64,000 bases of DNA from Flavobacterium hibisci (GCF_020026925.1 NZ_JAIQDW010000012.1:1-64000); one strand, 5' to 3'; shown: positions 1 to 9,387, numbered from the stretch's first letter. Numbers and translations are program-made. The notes: generated from the sequence alone by a model not told the origin.

Positions 1-81
1 AATAGCGTGCAAACACAAATGGTTTAAACACGCTATAGAGACTAGTTCTATGACTGTCTTGAGCAACAAAATTAATAAAAA

Positions 82-117
82 ATAAGATTTTAGTTGGAAA
101 TCAACACAGAATCTTAT
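82..117 (-). terminator. Rho-independent terminator after bioA
   Basis: An 8-base perfect inverted repeat (ATAAGATT / AATCTTAT) with an inner GTTG/CAAC pairing is followed, in the minus-strand direction, by a run of six T. It lies just after the bioA stop codon and probably ends the bioD-bioA transcript. Confidence 0.6.
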
Positions 118-128
118 ATGGTGAAAAG

Positions 129-1400
129 CTACACCATTTCAATGGCTTCTTCAATTGTAGCATATACCTTTTGAAGCTGTTCGTCAGTCATGATGTAAGG
201 AGGTAATATATAAACTATGTTTCCAACAGGACGTAAAATAACCCCATTTTCGATAAAGAAATTATACAATTTGGTACGCATAGAGCCATAATAGCTTTCT
301 TTAGCATCTGATTTAATTTCAACCGCAAAAATGACTCCCAATGTTCTGGCCGTAATTACTTTTGGATGGCTTTCGATTTTCTTCTGAAATTCTAAATGAC
401 TTTTAATGATTCGATCAATATTTGCCTGCATTTCATCTGTCTGCAATAAATCAATACTTGCCAATGCTGCGGCACAGCCTGTTGGATTAGCCGTAAACGT
501 ATGTCCATGAAACAATGCTTTATTAATATCGTCATCATAAAAGGCATCGAATATGTCCTGGGTAAAAGTCGTAATCGCCATCGGAATTGTTCCGCCGGTT
601 AAAGCTTTTGAGAGGCACATCATATCCGGAACTTCAGACACATAATCCATTGCAAAGGTTTTTCCTGTTTTGCCAAAGCCTGTCATTACTTCATCAGCAA
701 TAGTTAAAACGTTATTTTTTTTGCAAATTGAAATCAGTTCTGCCAGTGCTTCAGGTTCGTACATTACCATTCCGGCTGCTCCCTGTACCAAAGGTTCGAA
801 AATAAATCCGGCACAATTGTGATGCTGAATTACATTTTCCAACGCCTCAAAACTCGCTTGTTCCTGACCTTTCACCGGAACCGGAATCCGCACAACATCT
901 ATAAACATTCCCTGAAAAGCCTGTGTATAGAAAGAAATTCCACTTGCTGCCATCGCTGCAAATGTATCCCCGTGAAACGCATTTTCAAAAGCAATTATGG
1001 TAGTTCGTTTTTCGCCTTTATTGTAGAAATATTGCAAAGCTACTTTAATCGCAACTTCAACTCCGGTGGAACCATTGTCGGAAAAGAAAATTTTTTGCTG
1101 ATTCTTTGGCAGAATTTCCATTAATTTTTCGGCCACTTTTATGGCAGGTTCATGTGTAAAACCTCCAAAAAGAACATGTTCTAAAGTGGTAAGCTGCTTG
1201 TAAATCGCATCGGCAATAAATTTGTTACTGTGTCCAAACGGATTTACCCACCATGAGGCAATAGCATCTATGTATTCTTTATTGTTTTCGTCCCAAAGCA
1301 AGGCGCCTTCGCCTCTTGAAATAGCAATAGGGGTTTGCGAAGTTTTGTGCTGTGTATAAGGATGCCAGAGATATTGGCTGTCTTTTTCTTGTAAAGTCAT
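129..1400 (-). CDS. bioA: Adenosylmethionine--8-amino-7-oxononanoate aminotransferase
   Basis: BioA is a fold-type I PLP enzyme that moves an amino group from S-adenosylmethionine to 7-keto-8-aminopelargonate, giving 7,8-diaminopelargonate for biotin synthesis in the cytoplasm. The 423 residues match the usual length. Visible signatures are the N-terminal WHPYTQ substrate-pocket motif (about residues 12-17), the DNGSTGVEVAIK phosphate-binding segment (about 108-119), the DEVMTGFGKTG aspartate motif (about 236-246) and the Schiff-base lysine in SKALTGG (K265). The gene follows bioD by 63 bases on the same strand, so the two probably form a transcription unit. The ATG at 1400 begins the family's typical N terminus. 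Identification is close to certain. Confidence 0.97.
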   Translation of the reverse strand: MTLQEKDSQYLWHPYTQHKTSQTPIAISRGEGALLWDENNKEYIDAIASWWVNPFGHSNKFIADAIYKQLTTLEHVLFGGFTHEPAIKVAEKLMEILPKNQQKIFFSDNGSTGVEVAIKVALQYFYNKGEKRTTIIAFENAFHGDTFAAMAASGISFYTQAFQGMFIDVVRIPVPVKGQEQASFEALENVIQHHNCAGFIFEPLVQGAAGMVMYEPEALAELISICKKNNVLTIADEVMTGFGKTGKTFAMDYVSEVPDMMCLSKALTGGTIPMAITTFTQDIFDAFYDDDINKALFHGHTFTANPTGCAAALASIDLLQTDEMQANIDRIIKSHLEFQKKIESHPKVITARTLGVIFAVEIKSDAKESYYGSMRTKLYNFFIENGVILRPVGNIVYILPPYIMTDEQLQKVYATIEEAIEMV

Positions 1401-1463
1401 AATTGTGAAATGTTTTTTTGTCAGATGTGAGATAGATGCATTTTACTTTTTACAAAATACATT

Positions 1464-2081
1464 TTACAGTTTTAAAAGATTTTCCCGAAACAAATCGGCG
1501 TATTCTTTAATTACATTTTGGTCGAAATACGGTTCTTCCTCAATTCTTCCAATGCATTTAATTCCGGTTTTATTTAGAATCAAACTTTCAGTCGATTTAT
1601 TTTCGCTTCCGCTAAAGATAATTCCATGAACCTGAAATCCTCTGTTTTGAATGGCTTCAATAGTCAATAACGTATGATTAATGCTCCCCAGATAATGTCT
1701 TGAAACTACAATGATTTTATAATCAGGTTGAATTAAATCAGCAATTGTATTTTTTTCGTTTAATGGAACAAAAATACCGCCGGCACCTTCAATTACGAGA
1801 TTGTTCTCAGTGTTAGGTTCCCTGATTTCTTCGAGATTAATTGTAATTCCATCAATTTCAGCTGCCAGATGCGGACTTGCAGGTGTATTTAATTTGTAAC
1901 TGTTTTCGAAGATTTTCGTTTTTGAATTAGAAATCCGGGCTTTTATTTTATGGCTGTCCGAATTATCTAAATCTCCGGCCTGTACAGGTTTCCAGTAATC
2001 TGCTTCTAAAGCTTCTACCACAATTGCAGAAGTTATTGTTTTACCTACGTCGGTAGAAATTCCTGTAATAAATATTTTCAT
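1464..2081 (-). CDS. bioD: Dethiobiotin synthetase
   Basis: BioD closes the ureido ring of dethiobiotin from diaminopelargonate, CO2 and ATP, the step after BioA. The 205-residue protein opens with the P-loop variant GISTDVGKT (residues 7-15), which has the TDVGKT core typical of BioD. Further family segments are KPVQAGDLDNSD (about 32-43), TPASPHLAAE and VIEGAGGIFVPLNE, which line the substrate and nucleotide sites. It is the first gene of the bioD-bioA pair. The region upstream holds a repeat element and no clear TAnnTTTG promoter. bioF lies 2.6 kb upstream and bioB about 60 kb away, so the biotin genes are scattered. Confidence 0.96.
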   Translation of the reverse strand: MKIFITGISTDVGKTITSAIVVEALEADYWKPVQAGDLDNSDSHKIKARISNSKTKIFENSYKLNTPASPHLAAEIDGITINLEEIREPNTENNLVIEGAGGIFVPLNEKNTIADLIQPDYKIIVVSRHYLGSINHTLLTIEAIQNRGFQVHGIIFSGSENKSTESLILNKTGIKCIGRIEEEPYFDQNVIKEYADLFRENLLKL

Positions 2082-2095
2082 GAGTTCTGTTGTTT

Positions 2096-2180
2096 CGCAG
2101 AGATTCGAAAAGCATACACAAAGCAGCGCAAAGAATAAAAATTTTTGTGAATCTTTGCTTTTACTTTGTGAATCTCTGTG
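2096..2180. repeat. Imperfect intergenic palindrome (REP-like)
   Basis: The outer arms CGCAGAGATTC and GAATCTCTGTG, and the inner segments around CACAAAG/CTTTGTG and CGCAAAG/CTTTGC, form a long imperfect inverted repeat filling most of the gap between bioD and the next gene upstream. Elements built from CTTTG and CTCTGTG words are common in Flavobacterium intergenic regions, from general knowledge. No gene is encoded here. It may be a non-autonomous mobile repeat or an RNA structure. Confidence 0.5.
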
Positions 2181-2212
2181 TAAAATTCTCTACAAAAATA
2201 CCAATAAAAACA

Positions 2213-2240
2213 ACAAACCCATCGTAATTGATGGGCTTGT
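2213..2240 (-). terminator. Terminator of the sigma-factor cluster
   Basis: ACAAACCCATC and GATGGGCTTGT pair with a single mismatch around the loop GTAATT. A T-rich run follows in the minus direction. The hairpin starts four bases after the stop codon of the membrane protein gene and fits a Rho-independent terminator. Confidence 0.65.
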
Positions 2241-2243
2241 AAT

Positions 2244-2858
2244 TTATTCTTCTTTTAATTCGTCAATAACTTTCCTTATTTCTTTGGCATGTTTTCCATA
2301 GAAATACTGCACCCACCATTCTAATGACAATCCCATGAATAAGATTGAAAATATGACGGAGACAAAAACACTTATCAGTTGTGAATTACTTAGATCGGTT
2401 ATTTGAAAACCAGGTATTTTTGAAAAATTATGGTATAAAAAGCCGATTAAAAACAAAACAATAAAAGGTGTCAGCGCAAACCCGAATGTTTTGTACAATT
2501 CCATATTAAGCCTTATGTCAAAATAAGTTTCATACAGGCTGTCTTTTGTTTTTAAAGTAATCTTGTTTAAGCGTTTGTAAAAAACGTACAGTTTTGCCAG
2601 ATAATAAATACACACCGCAACAAATATGCTGAACATTAGGTAGAAAGGTGCAATCCATTTTTCTGGGAAATGATAGGCATAAGGCGTAAATGCCATTAAT
2701 ACCACAGCTACTGATTGCATAATAAGTTCATTCTTCAAATTTTTTCGAATCTTGTCCAAAGGCGTATTTGCCGATTGTATTTTTTCTAAATTATCCGGAA
2801 GAACGACATTTTCTGTCTTTTCGTTATTCCATGCTTTTTGTATATCGTTAAAATCCAT
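2244..2858 (-). CDS. Four-helix membrane protein, candidate anti-sigma partner
   Basis: I do not recognise a named family. The 204-residue protein has a hydrophilic N terminus beginning MDFNDIQKAWNNEK, then four hydrophobic segments at about residues 48-62, 68-90, 124-144 and 160-180, and ends in a charged tail KHAKEIRKVIDELKEE. Its start overlaps the 3' end of the ECF sigma factor gene by 11 bases, so the two are translationally coupled. Anti-sigma factors are often membrane proteins encoded directly after their ECF sigma gene, with the cytoplasmic N terminus holding sigma. Position and topology suggest that role here, but there is no ZAS zinc motif or FecR-like domain, so the function is inference from context. 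Confidence 0.8.
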   Translation of the reverse strand: MDFNDIQKAWNNEKTENVVLPDNLEKIQSANTPLDKIRKNLKNELIMQSVAVVLMAFTPYAYHFPEKWIAPFYLMFSIFVAVCIYYLAKLYVFYKRLNKITLKTKDSLYETYFDIRLNMELYKTFGFALTPFIVLFLIGFLYHNFSKIPGFQITDLSNSQLISVFVSVIFSILFMGLSLEWWVQYFYGKHAKEIRKVIDELKEE

Positions 2859-3351
2859 AACCCTGATTTTTTATAATTTCTTTTAATTTTTCTTTTGCCC
2901 TGTTTAATTTTACCCTGGCATTCCCTTCAGAGATCCCAAGGTTTTCACCAATTTCTTTATGAGAGAATCCTTCCAGCTGATAAAAAATAATAGCTTTATC
3001 TATTTTTTCGAGTTTTTGAACCGCTTTGTAAAAATGATCCAGCTGACTTTCTTTGATGTGTGAATCTCCTTCTTCATCCTTAATATTTTCTGAAGCTATT
3101 TCGTATTTATCAACTTTTCGCTTTTCTTTTCTAAGAAAAACAATTGCTGTATTTACCGCGACTCTGTACATCCAGGTAGAAAATTGGCTTTCATTCCGAA
3201 AAGTATCATATGATTTCCATAGCTGGCAGACAATCTCCTGAAACAAGTCTTGCTGATCATCATAATTATCCATGTACATCTTCGAGACTTTGTACAGAAT
3301 TCCTTTATGACTTTCTATCCGTTTTAAAAATTCTTGTTCTTTCTCTTTCAA
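2848..3351 (-). CDS. ECF-type RNA polymerase sigma factor
   Basis: This 167-residue protein is an extracytoplasmic-function sigma-70 factor. Region 2 is visible as DQQDLFQEIVCQLWKSY followed by STWMYRVAVNTA (about residues 32-70), which binds core polymerase and the -10 region. Region 4 is a helix-turn-helix, GFSHKEIGENLGISEGNARV (about 128-147), which reads the -35 region. There is no region 1.1 or 3, as usual for this group. It starts 7 bases after the TraB-like gene and overlaps the following membrane protein gene by 11 bases, so the three form a tight minus-strand operon. The target regulon cannot be read from the window. Confidence 0.93.
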   Translation of the reverse strand: MKEKEQEFLKRIESHKGILYKVSKMYMDNYDDQQDLFQEIVCQLWKSYDTFRNESQFSTWMYRVAVNTAIVFLRKEKRKVDKYEIASENIKDEEGDSHIKESQLDHFYKAVQKLEKIDKAIIFYQLEGFSHKEIGENLGISEGNARVKLNRAKEKLKEIIKNQGYGF

Positions 3352-3358
3352 AATAGTA

Positions 3359-4219
3359 CTATTTCATTACTGGTTTTACGATATATCCTGCTTTTTTTAA
3401 TAAATTAATAACTCCCGATTCTCCTGCTAAATGTGCCGATCCTACTGCGATAAATAAACTTTCTTTTTCCATTAAATCAGGTAGTTGTTTTATCCAGTTT
3501 TCATTTCTGTTGTCCAGGATAATTTCTTTTGTTTTTTTACTCATCGACTTATTCGTGGTAAATGCATCATATATAGCCGTTATATTTTCCTGTTTGTATT
3601 GAGATACAAGTTTAGCGGTTTCTAGTGTACTGGATTCTTTTAACGCATCAATCATTTCTGTATCTGTATAGCTTTTAGCGAATGCCTCCATTTGCGAATT
3701 TACTGTTTCGAGTCCAATAATTGGAAGTTTTCGTTGTTTTGCAGTTTCTATAAAATTCATTTCATAGAATTTCAAATCGTTGCATCCGAAAGATTTCATA
3801 GATATCAGACTCATAATTGTAAATAATTTAAAATTGTCTAACTGCTGAACGGTCATCCCATTGCTTTTTAAGACATTATCTAATTTTGACAAATTCTCCG
3901 GACTTAGTGTTTTGCTAAGAGGTTCTTTTCCCATTGCCATTTGCTGCAGATCAGTCATTTCTTTAGGATCAGACATATCAATTTCTAAAACTAATTTCTC
4001 TGAAGCTTCGAATGCTTTTTTTGTCTTATCTGAAAGAAAATAATCGGAGGAGCAAATCATATGAATTGTTCCGTATAAATAAGAAGGTTTTGATAATCCA
4101 TTTCCTGAAACTTCCCATAATAATGAGTTTTCTAATTTAGGAGCTTTTTTTTGCGCCTGAATTGTTCCGCTAAAAATAAATAGTATTACTGCTATTGTTG
4201 ATTTGATTAAATTTTTCAT
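3359..4219 (-). CDS. TraB/GumN family secreted protein
   Basis: The 286-residue protein has a cleavable signal peptide (about residues 1-22, ending IQAQ) and the two histidine motifs of the TraB/GumN family: YGTIHM (about 49-54) and AVGSAHLAGESG (about 258-269). Family members are related to the Tiki/EreA metalloprotease-like fold, but the physiological role of most bacterial versions is unknown. No lipobox cysteine is visible at the cleavage site, so it is probably periplasmic. It is the gene directly before the ECF sigma factor (7 bases), an arrangement that could link an envelope protein to envelope-stress transcription. The link is inference. Confidence 0.88.
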   Translation of the reverse strand: MKNLIKSTIAVILFIFSGTIQAQKKAPKLENSLLWEVSGNGLSKPSYLYGTIHMICSSDYFLSDKTKKAFEASEKLVLEIDMSDPKEMTDLQQMAMGKEPLSKTLSPENLSKLDNVLKSNGMTVQQLDNFKLFTIMSLISMKSFGCNDLKFYEMNFIETAKQRKLPIIGLETVNSQMEAFAKSYTDTEMIDALKESSTLETAKLVSQYKQENITAIYDAFTTNKSMSKKTKEIILDNRNENWIKQLPDLMEKESLFIAVGSAHLAGESGVINLLKKAGYIVKPVMK

Positions 4220-4291
4220 GTTTTGATTGATTTAAAATTGATAATTGATTGATGATGATTTTGATTGATCTGATGATTGAAACTCTTTTGA

Positions 4292-4480
4292 TTATTTGCT
4301 GTATTTGTTCCGTTGCCACGAAGCTATACTTCCAAGTACCAAACATCCCATAATAACTAATAAAGCGACACTAATAAGTTTTAATAAGATCTTGAATAGC
4401 AAAGCGAATAAAAATCCTGCTAATGCGGCTAAGATGCATTTGTAAATATTTTGTTTTGAGAAAGAAGATTGCGATTTCAT
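4292..4480 (-). CDS. Small membrane protein, unknown function
   Basis: This 62-residue ORF begins MKSQSSFSKQ and has one long or two short hydrophobic stretches (about residues 13-50: ILAALAGFLFALLFKILLK, then ISVALLVIMGCLVLGSIA), then a basic tail QRNKYSK. It is co-oriented with the TraB-like gene, 72 bases upstream of it, and the gap is an unusual run of GATTGAT-like repeats. I recognise no family. Composition and position support a real small membrane protein, but a chance ORF cannot be excluded. Confidence 0.6.
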   Translation of the reverse strand: MKSQSSFSKQNIYKCILAALAGFLFALLFKILLKLISVALLVIMGCLVLGSIASWQRNKYSK

Positions 4481-4693
4481 AATAGTTTTGATTTATTTGG
4501 TTACGGCTCGTAAGTGAACAAACATTCAAAACGTTACAAAAAAAATTAAACTTTTTTCAAAAACTGAGAGAATCCAGTAGCTTAGAGAAGAAAAAATATA
4601 ATTTCACAGCGATACAGAATAGGGGAGTGGACAAAGATTCGCGAATTTTTTTGCGATTATTTATGGAAATCCCGTTTAATTTCTGCGGAATAA

Positions 4694-5830
4694 TTAAAAG
4701 ACCAAATCTCTCATAAATTCTAAAACTTCACTGATTTCTTCTTCGGTATTAAAGCTGTGAATACAAAAACGAAGTCTTTCCTGGCCTTCCGGAACAGTTG
4801 GGGATAAAATAGCTTTAATGTCAAATCCTTTGTCCTGTAGCTGCTGGGCTATGTGTTTTACATTTTCATTACCAGAAATAATAGCGGATTGAATTGCTGA
4901 TTTGCTTCGGACAAACATCGGTTTTAAGCCCAAAAGATTTTTCTGTTGATTAAAGAAAATGATGTTTTGGCGTAATTTTTCAATCGTTTTTTTTTCAATT
5001 TCTAATTGCTGGTATGCGATTAAAATTGTAGCAACCGAATGAGGAGATAATCCTGTTGTATAAATAAAACTTCTGGCGAAGTTTACTAAATATTCTTTAA
5101 GTTCTGAATTTCCTAAAACTACTGCGCCATGACATCCTAGTCCTTTTCCGAAAGTCACTATTCGGGCAAAAATTTTGTTGTGCAAATTTAGGGATTGTAT
5201 TAAACCTTCTCCTTTATCACCAAAAACACCAAGAGAGTGTGCTTCATCAACAATTAAATAGCAATTGTATTTTTCTGTAAGTTGTACTAATTCTTCAAGG
5301 TTTGGACAGTCGCCATCCATTGAAAAAACAGTTTCAGTAACAATATAAATATTTGTCTCAGGAAATTTTAAAATTAACCGTTCCAAATCTTCAAAATCAT
5401 TATGGCTGAACTTGTAAGATTTAGCATTTGACATAGAAATTCCATCGCGAATTGAAGCATGACTTAATTCATCATATAAAATAACATCATTTCGCTGCGG
5501 TACAGCGCTAAAAAAGCCAACATTAGCATCATAACCCGAATTAAAAATTAAAGTTGATTCTGCTTCATGAAATTCTTTTATATGTGTCTCTGTAATTTGA
5601 TATAGATAATGATTTCCGGAAAGTAGTCGCGAACCTGTAGCTCCATTCTGAATTATATCATTTTCAATCAAATAATGATGCGCCTGTTTGAAAATGGTTT
5701 CAGACCTTGAAAATCCGATATAATCATTTGAAGAAAAATCAACATGGTTATTAAAACTCGGTAATTGTCTTAACGCGTTGTTTTGCTTTCGGGCTTCAAG
5801 TTTTTGAATAAGATTTTCAGGTAATTTCAT
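4694..5830 (-). CDS. bioF: 8-amino-7-oxononanoate synthase (or close AOS-family enzyme)
   Basis: BioF is a PLP enzyme of the alpha-oxoamine synthase family that condenses pimeloyl-ACP/CoA with alanine to form 7-keto-8-aminopelargonate, the step before BioA. The 378 residues fit the family. Key segments are the N-terminal FSSNDYIGFS, GATGSRLLSG (about 63-72), VDEAHSLGVFG with the PLP-ring aspartate (about 194-204) and TFGKGLGCHGA with the Schiff-base lysine K229. BioF and 2-amino-3-ketobutyrate ligase are hard to tell apart by eye; the nearby bioD-bioA pair favours BioF. A TAACTTTG box ends only five bases before the start codon, so the mRNA leader must be very short. Confidence 0.93.
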   Translation of the reverse strand: MKLPENLIQKLEARKQNNALRQLPSFNNHVDFSSNDYIGFSRSETIFKQAHHYLIENDIIQNGATGSRLLSGNHYLYQITETHIKEFHEAESTLIFNSGYDANVGFFSAVPQRNDVILYDELSHASIRDGISMSNAKSYKFSHNDFEDLERLILKFPETNIYIVTETVFSMDGDCPNLEELVQLTEKYNCYLIVDEAHSLGVFGDKGEGLIQSLNLHNKIFARIVTFGKGLGCHGAVVLGNSELKEYLVNFARSFIYTTGLSPHSVATILIAYQQLEIEKKTIEKLRQNIIFFNQQKNLLGLKPMFVRSKSAIQSAIISGNENVKHIAQQLQDKGFDIKAILSPTVPEGQERLRFCIHSFNTEEEISEVLEFMRDLVF

Positions 5831-5835
5831 AAAAG

Positions 5836-5868
5836 CAAAGTTATGAAATTGAACTTAGATTAAAACAA
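5836..5868 (-). promoter_or_regulatory. Bacteroidota-type promoter of bioF
   Basis: Read on the minus strand, TTG is followed after 22 bases by TAACTTTG, matching the Bacteroidota -7 consensus TAnnTTTG, though the spacer is slightly longer than the usual 19-21. The start codon follows after five bases, so transcription would begin at or next to the ATG. Confidence 0.55.
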
Positions 5869-5890
5869 CAGCGGGATTAATCACCCGCTG
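5869..5890 (-). terminator. Terminator of the NAD(P)-binding protein gene
   Basis: CAGCGGG and CCCGCTG form a perfect 7-bp stem around ATTAATCA. In the minus direction it is followed by TTGTTTTAATC, a short U tract. It lies 17 bases after the stop codon of the reductase-like gene and directly in front of the bioF promoter. Confidence 0.6.
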
Positions 5891-5906
5891 CTTGCAAATC
5901 TGGTTT

Positions 5907-6545
5907 TTAAATATTGGTTATAAAAGGTGATTTTCTAACGAATTTTTCCTCAATCATTTCCTGAACCATAAAATGAGCAATGTCAAAAGAACTTATTTTG
6001 TCTCCCGGACAGTCCTCAAGATTTACAATAATTTTGGAGCTGGTATCTGTAAAATCAATAAACGGAACACGAACTAATGTCCAGTTAACATCACTTTCAG
6101 TCAATAATTTGTAGGTAATTTGACGGTCTTGCTGAATTTCAGGATAGTTAGCTTTCATCCAGTTAGTCGCAGCTATCGTTTTTTCTCCCTTTTTATCAAA
6201 TGGTGTATCAACATTAATACCTGCCAGCAAAACATATTGCTGGATATTAAAATCATTCATGATTTTTAGAATATTTTTAGTTGCATTACTTGCAACCATC
6301 GGTTCGCCTGGTCTTTGTCCAATTGTACTAAGCACAGCCTGACAATCTTTAAGCAAAGATCTTATAGCACTTTCATTGGTGGCATCACCTTCAATAATTT
6401 CGACTTTTGAATTTTGAATTGTAAAGGTTTCCGGGTTTCTTAAAAGAACTTTTACATTGAATCCTTTTTCTAATAACTGGTTTACAAGATATTTTCCAGT
6501 TCTGCCGCCTCCGCCTAATACGGCAACTTTTTTTATATTTATCAT
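5907..6545 (-). CDS. NAD(P)-binding Rossmann-fold protein (SDR, NmrA/YwnB-like)
   Basis: The protein begins with a dinucleotide-binding glycine motif, VAVLGGGGRTGKYLVNQL, close to its N terminus, followed by VKVLLRN and VEIIEGDATN, typical of atypical short-chain dehydrogenases (NAD(P)H-binding, NmrA/SDR_a5-like). No YxxxK catalytic pair is obvious, so it may be a sensor or flavin-reductase-like protein. I place the start at the ATG at 6545 (MINIKKVAVLGGGG..., 212 residues). The frame runs upstream to a GTG at 6581, but that GTG is the edge of a palindrome, and the usual family N terminus begins just before the Rossmann strand. Confidence 0.85.
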   Translation of the reverse strand: MINIKKVAVLGGGGRTGKYLVNQLLEKGFNVKVLLRNPETFTIQNSKVEIIEGDATNESAIRSLLKDCQAVLSTIGQRPGEPMVASNATKNILKIMNDFNIQQYVLLAGINVDTPFDKKGEKTIAATNWMKANYPEIQQDRQITYKLLTESDVNWTLVRVPFIDFTDTSSKIIVNLEDCPGDKISSFDIAHFMVQEMIEEKFVRKSPFITNI

Positions 6546-6580
6546 GATACTCTTTATAAAATTTGACATAAATAATTGCA

Positions 6581-6599
6581 CTTTATCATTGTGATAAAG
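6581..6599. promoter_or_regulatory. Operator-like palindrome upstream of the reductase
   Basis: CTTTATCA-TTG-TGATAAAG is a perfect 8+8 inverted repeat with a 3-base centre, 36 bases before the chosen start codon. There is no T run, so it does not look like a terminator. Size and position fit a binding site for a dimeric repressor or activator; no regulator gene lies next to it. Confidence 0.45.
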
Positions 6600-6702
6600 C
6601 GAAAGAATAAAAGCTTACTACGCTTTTATGATGAATCAATATTTTATAAACAGATTTTAATAATTCAAAGATATAAAAAACGAGCTATAGAGTTGGCTAT
6701 AA

Positions 6703-7241
6703 TTATTGCAGTTTTTCTTTTTCAAACCATCTAAAATTACCTTTTTCTGTAGCATTAAGTAAATTAACATCAAGACCATTGGCTATTTTTAATGCATAAT
6801 TTAGTGCGGTTTCAAAGTTGAAGTGAACAGAAATAGACTTTTTCTTTGTTTCTGTAAGCCAAAGTTGTACTTCGAATCCCTGTCAGAATGATTTTTATAC
6901 ACAGAAACGTACTGAATATCCTTAAAGATAATACTTCTGCAAAGGGGTATTTGTAATAAGGTGAAATTGAAGCGAATTTATTTTGTAGTGCTGTTTGTAT
7001 ATACTTTTTTAGTAAAAGTTAACCCGGCAGCAGATATAAGCATAAAGAGAACGGCGGTGCTAAACTCCAAAGCATTCATGATTTCTCCTGAATAAAAAAG
7101 TTTTATCATTTTTAAAGCTATAGCGATAGTAAAGAAATAAAGTGGAGCTGCTAGTAAAAAATGCCAAAAGGCCTTTTTGAAATATAGATTAATTGTTCTG
7201 ATTTTAGGCTTTTCATAATTACAAAAATAAAAAAAAGCCAA
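6703..7241 (-). pseudogene. Broken two-helix membrane protein gene
   Basis: Reading on the minus strand, an ORF from about 7241 encodes two hydrophobic helices (WHFLLAAPLYFFTIAIAL and FSTAVLFMLISAAGLTF) and ends TNSTTK with a TAA at 6978-6980. The same frame stays open beyond that stop and reads IRFNFTLLQIPLCRSIIFKD then IQYVSVYKNHSD. Near 6876-6884 the reading jumps by one frame to GFEVQLWLTETKKKSISVHF and then to NATEKGNFRWFEKEKLQ and a stop at 6703. Together this is one protein of about 175-180 residues: two membrane helices, then a soluble beta-rich tail. It is interrupted by a nonsense codon (probably GAA to TAA) and a 1-base loss. No in-frame ATG is visible at the 5' end; the only start is a TTG inside the atpC terminator. 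Sequencing error is the alternative. Confidence 0.7.
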
Positions 7242-7262
7242 ACAGTTTTGTTTGGCTTTTTT
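7231..7262 (-). terminator. Strong terminator after atpC
   Basis: AAAAAAGCCAAAC and GTTTGGCTTTTTT form a perfect 13-bp stem with the six-base loop AGTTTT and T runs on both strands. It lies 18 bases past the atpC stop codon and could work in both directions. Confidence 0.85.
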
Positions 7263-7280
7263 AGTTATTCTGAAATTGTC

Positions 7281-7562
7281 TTAGTCTGCTAAAACAATTA
7301 TTTTGTTGTCTTTCATTTCGATAGTACCTGACGTGATATCCAATGTGTAGGTCTGGTCGTTTACTTTCGTGAATTTACCCGCTACTTCTTTAGAAAAATT
7401 AAAGCTAGGTGCTGTAATTTTAATAGTCCCTTTTTCCAGAATAGAAACAATAGGAGCGTGATTATTCAATATTTGAAAGCTTCCATCAACTCCAGGCAAT
7501 GTAACTGATGTCACTTCTCCTGAAAATAATTTTGCTTCTGGTGATACTATTTCTAAAATCAT
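7281..7562 (-). CDS. atpC: ATP synthase F1 epsilon subunit (short form)
   Basis: The epsilon subunit sits on the central stalk of F1 and couples c-ring rotation to catalysis. The 93 residues contain the N-terminal beta-sandwich, with MILEIVSPEAKLFSGEVTSV, then TLPGVDGSFQILNNHAPIVS and ending NKIIVLAD. Proteobacterial epsilon has about 135 residues; this one lacks the C-terminal helical hairpin that can inhibit ATP hydrolysis, a shortening typical of Bacteroidota. It follows atpD by 81 bases that carry a hairpin, and a strong terminator closes the unit. Confidence 0.96.
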   Translation of the reverse strand: MILEIVSPEAKLFSGEVTSVTLPGVDGSFQILNNHAPIVSILEKGTIKITAPSFNFSKEVAGKFTKVNDQTYTLDITSGTIEMKDNKIIVLAD

Positions 7563-7571
7563 CTTTTTTGA

Positions 7572-7635
7572 GTTAGAAGTTATTTGTTAAAAGTTAGAAG
7601 TAAAAAACATTTCACTTCTAACCTCTAACTTTTAA
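7572..7635 (-). repeat. Intercistronic hairpin with direct repeats between atpD and atpC
   Basis: GTTAGAAGT occurs at 7572-7580 and again at 7593-7601. The second copy lies in TTAAAAGTTAGAAGT (7587-7601), which pairs with ACTTCTAAC (7614-7622) and, after a CCTC interruption, with TAACTTTTAA (7626-7635). The structure occupies most of the 81-base gap inside the operon. There is no long T run, so it may be an mRNA processing or stability element, or an inserted small repeat. Confidence 0.55.
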
Positions 7636-7643
7636 CTTTGTTT

Positions 7644-9158
<1,515 letters not shown>

Positions 9159-9216
9159 TTATGTGTTTATTAAATAGCTATTTAGGTTTATCGAAAATAC
9201 CTCTTTTTTCAGAGCG

Positions 9217-9246
9217 CAAAGATAATTTTTTAAAATATAAAATCAA
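9217..9246 (-). promoter_or_regulatory. Promoter of atpD-atpC
   Basis: On the minus strand TTG, a 19-base spacer and TATCTTTG match the Bacteroidota consensus TTG-N19-TAnnTTTG exactly. It precedes the atpD start by about 60 bases and is the clearest promoter in the window. Confidence 0.8.
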
Positions 9247-9339
9247 TGATTTTTTTATAAAAATACTTAGTTTTTTGTTATACTCTTAAAACGGAGAACT
9301 AAAATATATAATAATACAAAATTAAAGACGAATAAAAAA

Positions 9340-9363
9340 ACCACTGCGTTATGAACGAGTGGT
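9340..9363 (-). terminator. Terminator of the SGNH lipoprotein gene
   Basis: ACCACT-G-CGTT, loop ATG, AACG-AGTGGT form a 10-bp stem with one bulged base. Seven T follow in the minus direction. It begins 24 bases after the stop codon of the lipoprotein gene. Confidence 0.75.
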
Positions 9364-9387
9364 CTTTTCTAGACAAAGATATTGGAG

